Positions 60,995 to 64,000 of a stretch of 64,000 nt of DNA are shown here, piece by piece. Position 1 is the stretch's first letter, and every line of letters begins with the position of its first letter. Made by a program: the position numbers and the translations under genes. Under the pieces are notes generated by a model. It saw only the letters and a program-made list of their open reading frames with translations, searched no databases and was not told the origin of the DNA. Source of the DNA: DATKWD01 sp963704815 (GTDB taxonomy: Bacteria; Actinomycetota; Acidimicrobiia; Acidimicrobiales; Salinilacustritrichaceae); the NCBI GenBank assembly GCA_963704815.1, contig CAVPHU010000001.1, positions 310,001 to 374,000 of the forward strand. The letters run 5' to 3'.

Positions 60995-61429
60995 ATGCAG
61001 ATCCTCGCTGCGGTGTTCCTCGAAGACCTCGACGTGAAGTCGACCTTCGAGGGAGGACCCACCCACCTCGACTTCAAGGGCGTCCACTTCTCGGCTCCGG
61101 CACCGACGCCCGCCCCGGTGCAGGTGACCCCGCACCTCGTGGTGCTGGTCCACTGTCCCGTCGACGACGACGGCCAGGACGTCCTCGAGGTCCGCTACCT
61201 GCGGGACGGCGAGCAGATCGCCCGCAACGTCCAGCCCCTCCAGGTCGAGTCGGGCAAGTTCAACTTCCGGCTCGTCCGGGGCGAACTCGACTTCGACGAC
61301 TACACCACCGTCGAGGCCCACTGCCGCCTCGGCCAGGGACCCGTCACCGTCGTGCCGTACACCCTCCTCCCGCCCGTCGACGAGCACGCCGGCGACGGCC
61401 CGCCCCTCGGCGTGCCGCCCACCGGCTGA
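60995..61429 (+). CDS. Uncharacterised beta-rich protein
   Basis: 144 residues from ATG 60995. No signal peptide or motif recognised. Hydrophobic strands (ILAAVFLEDL, VVLVHCPVDD, VTVVPYTLL) suggest a beta sandwich. Coding evidence is a clean frame with actinobacterial codon use, 16 bp before the FIST gene, so likely one transcript. Confidence 0.65.
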   Translation: MQILAAVFLEDLDVKSTFEGGPTHLDFKGVHFSAPAPTPAPVQVTPHLVVLVHCPVDDDGQDVLEVRYLRDGEQIARNVQPLQVESGKFNFRLVRGELDFDDYTTVEAHCRLGQGPVTVVPYTLLPPVDEHAGDGPPLGVPPTG

Positions 61430-61445
61430 ACGAGGTCGGGCGACG

Positions 61446-62594
61446 ATGGCCGGGCACCGGCGGTACGGCTCCGCGCTCAGCGAACACCCTCTCTCGGCGC
61501 AGGCCGTGGGCGAGGTCGTCGGCCAGATCCTCGACGTGGTCGGCACCGAACCCGAACTTGCGGTCGTGTTCGTCAGCACCGACCATCGGGGCAGCTTCAC
61601 CGAGATCGTCGGGGCCATCCGTACGATGCTCGCCCCGGGTGTCCTCATCGGCTGCACCACGACGTCGATGCTCGTCGACGGCCTCGAGATCGAGCAGCGA
61701 CCGGCGATCAGCCTGTGGGCCGGGAATCCCGGGCGGGTCGAGCCGATTCGGATCGGCGTCGATCGCACCGACGATGGCGTCGCCGTCGACGGGCTGGACG
61801 ACCTGGTCGAGGCCGGTGAGGGCACGCTGCTGCTCCTCGGCGATCCGTTCTCGACGCCGACGAGCGCGCTCCTCGGACGGCTCGGAAAGGCGGCGCCCGA
61901 CCTCGTCGTCATCGGCGGACTCGCCGGTGGTGGCAGCGGACCCGGGGCGAACCGGCTCGTGCTCGACGACCTGGTGGTCGAAGACGGTGCGGTCGGGGCG
62001 CTCCTCCCCCCAGGGATCGTCGAACCGGTCGTCTCGCAGGGCTGCCGGCCGATCGGGGCTCCGGCGATCGTCACCGCCGCCGAGGGCAACCTGATCCTCG
62101 AACTGGCCGGCGTGCGCGCCCTCGACCGTCTCGAGGAAGAACTGGGGCTCCTGGCCGGCGAGCCGCGCGAACAGGCCGCACAAGGTCTCCACATCGGGCT
62201 GGTGGTCGACGAGTCCAAGGCCACCTTCGGAGCCGGCGACTTCGTCATCGGCAACGTGGTCGGCGCCGACCAGGAGCGACGCGGGGTCGCCATCGGAACG
62301 CCGGTCGAGGTGGGCCAGACCGCACAGTTCCACGTGCGCGATGCACTGACCTCCGATGTCGATCTCGATCTGGCGCTCCGCGACGGACCCGAGCGGGGCG
62401 CCTCGCTGGTCTTCTCGTGCAACGGTCGCGGGAGCGCACTCTTCGGGCCGGTCGATCACGATGCGCGCACCGTGTTCGACCATCTCGGCGGGCCGCTGAC
62501 CGGCATGTTCTGCACCGGCGAAGTCGGTCCCGTGGGCGGCGACAACCGCGTCCTCGCGTTCACTGCCGCCATCGCGGTGTTCGCCGACAGCTGA
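61446..62594 (+). CDS. FIST-domain protein
   Basis: 382 residues. FIST N domain (LAVVFVSTDHRG, GCTTTSMLVDG, GLAGGGSGPGANRL) followed by FIST C domain (SLVFSCNGRGSALFG, GMFCTGEVGPVGG). FIST proteins are thought to sense small molecules or feed histidine kinases and cyclases. No kinase is adjacent here. Confidence 0.85.
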   Translation: MAGHRRYGSALSEHPLSAQAVGEVVGQILDVVGTEPELAVVFVSTDHRGSFTEIVGAIRTMLAPGVLIGCTTTSMLVDGLEIEQRPAISLWAGNPGRVEPIRIGVDRTDDGVAVDGLDDLVEAGEGTLLLLGDPFSTPTSALLGRLGKAAPDLVVIGGLAGGGSGPGANRLVLDDLVVEDGAVGALLPPGIVEPVVSQGCRPIGAPAIVTAAEGNLILELAGVRALDRLEEELGLLAGEPREQAAQGLHIGLVVDESKATFGAGDFVIGNVVGADQERRGVAIGTPVEVGQTAQFHVRDALTSDVDLDLALRDGPERGASLVFSCNGRGSALFGPVDHDARTVFDHLGGPLTGMFCTGEVGPVGGDNRVLAFTAAIAVFADS

Positions 62595-62633
62595 CTCCAC
62601 GGCCGCGGCGGAGGCCTCCGATAGTCTCGCCGC

Positions 62634-64000
62634 GTGACCGACGCCGCTCTGGAAGCTCACGCCATCAACGTCGTGCGGGGACTGGCGATGGATGCGCCCC
62701 ACGCCGCCTCATCGGGTCATCAGGGCACGGCGATGGCGCTCGCTCCGCTGGCCCACGTCCTGTGGACCCGCATCATGACCTACGACGCCGCCGCTCCCGA
62801 CTGGCTCGACCGCGACCGCTTCGTGCTCTCGGCCGGGCACGCGTCGATCCTCCAGTACTCGATGCTGCACCTCACCGGCTTCGGGCTGACCCTCGACGAC
62901 CTCCGCCAGTTCCGCCAGTGGGGCTCCGCCACCCCGGGCCACCCCGAGGAGCCACACCCCCGGCGTCGAGGTCACCACCGGGCCGCTCGGCCAGGGCTTC
63001 GCCAACGGCGTCGGCATGGGCATCGCCGAGCGCTAGCTGCGGGCCCGCTTCGGCTCCGACGTCTGCGACCACCACACCTTCGTCATCGCGGCGACGGCGA
63101 CCTCTCCGAGGGCGTGAGCCACGAGGCGGCGTCGCTCGCCGGCCACCTCGGCCTCGGGCGGCTCGTCTACGTCTACGACGACAACCACATCACCATCGAC
63201 GGCCCCACCGAGCTGGCCCTGACCGACGACGCGGCCAAGCGGTTCGAGGCCTACGGCTGGCACGTCGAGGACCTCGGCGAGGTCGCCGAGGACCTCGATG
63301 CGATCGAGGCCGGGCTCCGGCGGGCCATGGCCGTCGAGGACGCACCGTCGCTGATCGTGCTGCGCAGCCACATCGGCTACCCGTCGCCCGACCCACGTCG
63401 ACACCGCCGCCGCCCACGGCCTGCCGTTCGACGACGCCGAGCATCACCGAGGCCAAGGCGGTCATGGGGATTCCCGACGAGCCCTTCTGCGTCCCCGACG
63501 ACGTGCTGGCCCTCTACCGCGCGGCGGGCAGCCGCGGCCGAGACGCACGGCGAGGCCTGGGAGAAGCGCCTCGACGGCCTTCGACGGCGATCAGGCCGAG
63601 CTCGACGCCTGCCTCGCTCGACCGGCCGTCCCGGGTGGGCCGAGGCACTGCCCGACCTTCGCGCTGCGGGCGAGACGATCGCCACCCGCTCGGCGAGCGG
63701 CAAGGTCCTCGCCGCCCTCGTCGACGTGGTGCCCGGCCTGGTGGGCGGCGGCGCCGATCTCACCGGCAACACCGGCACGAAGCTTCCCGAGGCGGCGCCC
63801 AGTCTGCCGACGAACCCGGCGGCCGCCAGATGCACTTCGGCGTCCGCGAGCACGCCATGGGTGTCGGTCATGAACGGCATGGCCCTGCACGGTGGCGTGC
63901 TCCCGTCGGTGGCACGTTCCTCGTGTTCAGCGACTACATGCGACCGGCGGTCCGCCTCGCCGCGCTCGCCGAGGCGAAGGTCGTCTTCGCGTGGACCCAC
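62634..64000 (+). pseudogene. tkt: Transketolase with multiple frameshifts, truncated by window edge
   Basis: From GTG 62634 (VTDAALEAHAINVVRGLAMDA). Recognisable pieces: SSGHQGTAMALAPLAHVLW, VLSAGHASILQYSMLHLTG, TTGPLGQGFANGVGMGIAER, DGDLSEGVSHEAASLAGHLG, YDDNHITIDG, IVLRSHIGYPSP, GGGADLTGNTGTK. A TAG interrupts after MGIAER (63034-63036), and at least seven 1-base shifts are needed, mostly extra bases. The density of errors rises towards the edge, so poor sequence at a contig end is the likelier cause than true decay. Confidence 0.75.

Overview
This window looks like a chromosomal stretch of a high-GC actinobacterium, most likely class Acidimicrobiia (Ilumatobacter-like marine or soil lineages). 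That placement is inference. It rests on a complete Pup-proteasome locus (arc, dop, pup, prcB, prcA, pafA) followed by pafB/pafC, on a tatA-tatC-helY cluster, on HelD, DUF4193, DUF3866, DUF2332 and MarP proteins, and on a dense set of CoA-ester catabolic genes. No rRNA or tRNA gene was seen. Almost all genes are on the minus strand, with many 4-bp stop/start overlaps (ATGA, GTGA, TTGA, even CTGA).

Region 1 (1-20 kb) is a lipid or steroid side-chain catabolic island. It holds two Ltp-type thiolases that lack the usual nucleophilic cysteine and two DUF35 proteins in one coupled operon, then a TesB-type thioesterase, a zinc alcohol dehydrogenase, two acyl-CoA ligases (one resembling the FadD19/FadD17 steroid ligases), a KstR-like TetR regulator, a dehydrogenase resembling 3-alpha-hydroxysteroid dehydrogenase, a pair of acyl-CoA dehydrogenases (one frameshifted), an alpha-methylacyl-CoA racemase, two alpha/beta hydrolases and an enoyl-CoA hydratase. 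Four TGAC-N5-GTCA inverted repeats lie just upstream of operons here and suggest one shared regulator.

Region 2 (20-41 kb) is mixed: NUDIX and GNAT proteins, a large class III cyclase/AAA/TPR regulator, a very acidic DUF4193 protein, a LysM-M23 endopeptidase, a double-domain ThyX-like protein, a decayed DUF222 gene, DUF2332, M20 and MDR enzymes, then a tightly coupled tatA-tatC-helY-DGK C-terminal domain-TauE operon, a GDPD, HelD and a nucleotidyltransferase.

Region 3 (41-52 kb) is signal peptidase, pafC, pafB, DUF3866, pafA, prcA, prcB, pup, dop, a repeat-derived ORF, a flavin protein and arc, all read leftwards. Pup ends in Gly-Gly-Glu, so it needs no deamidation. Region 4 (52-64 kb) has a ferredoxin, a MarP-like protease, and a trmI-ttuA-ttuB cluster that would modify the tRNA T-loop, then small membrane proteins, a LON-domain protein, DacB, an NDP-forming acyl-CoA synthetase, a TetR regulator with a probable self-operator, a FIST protein, and a transketolase broken by many small indels at the window edge.

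The most unusual signal is a dispersed repeat. It encodes a short peptide with the core CEADEARGGRP...VAGERK, contains a hairpin, and ends in a ribosome-binding site plus a stop codon that overlaps the start codon of the next gene. Three perfect 92-bp tandem copies precede a thiolase at 788-1067, a further copy is fused in frame to the preceding thiolase, and two diverged copies precede dop at 49.1-49.3 kb. Several genes carry frameshifts, most explained by one extra base, so assembly error should be considered before calling them pseudogenes.
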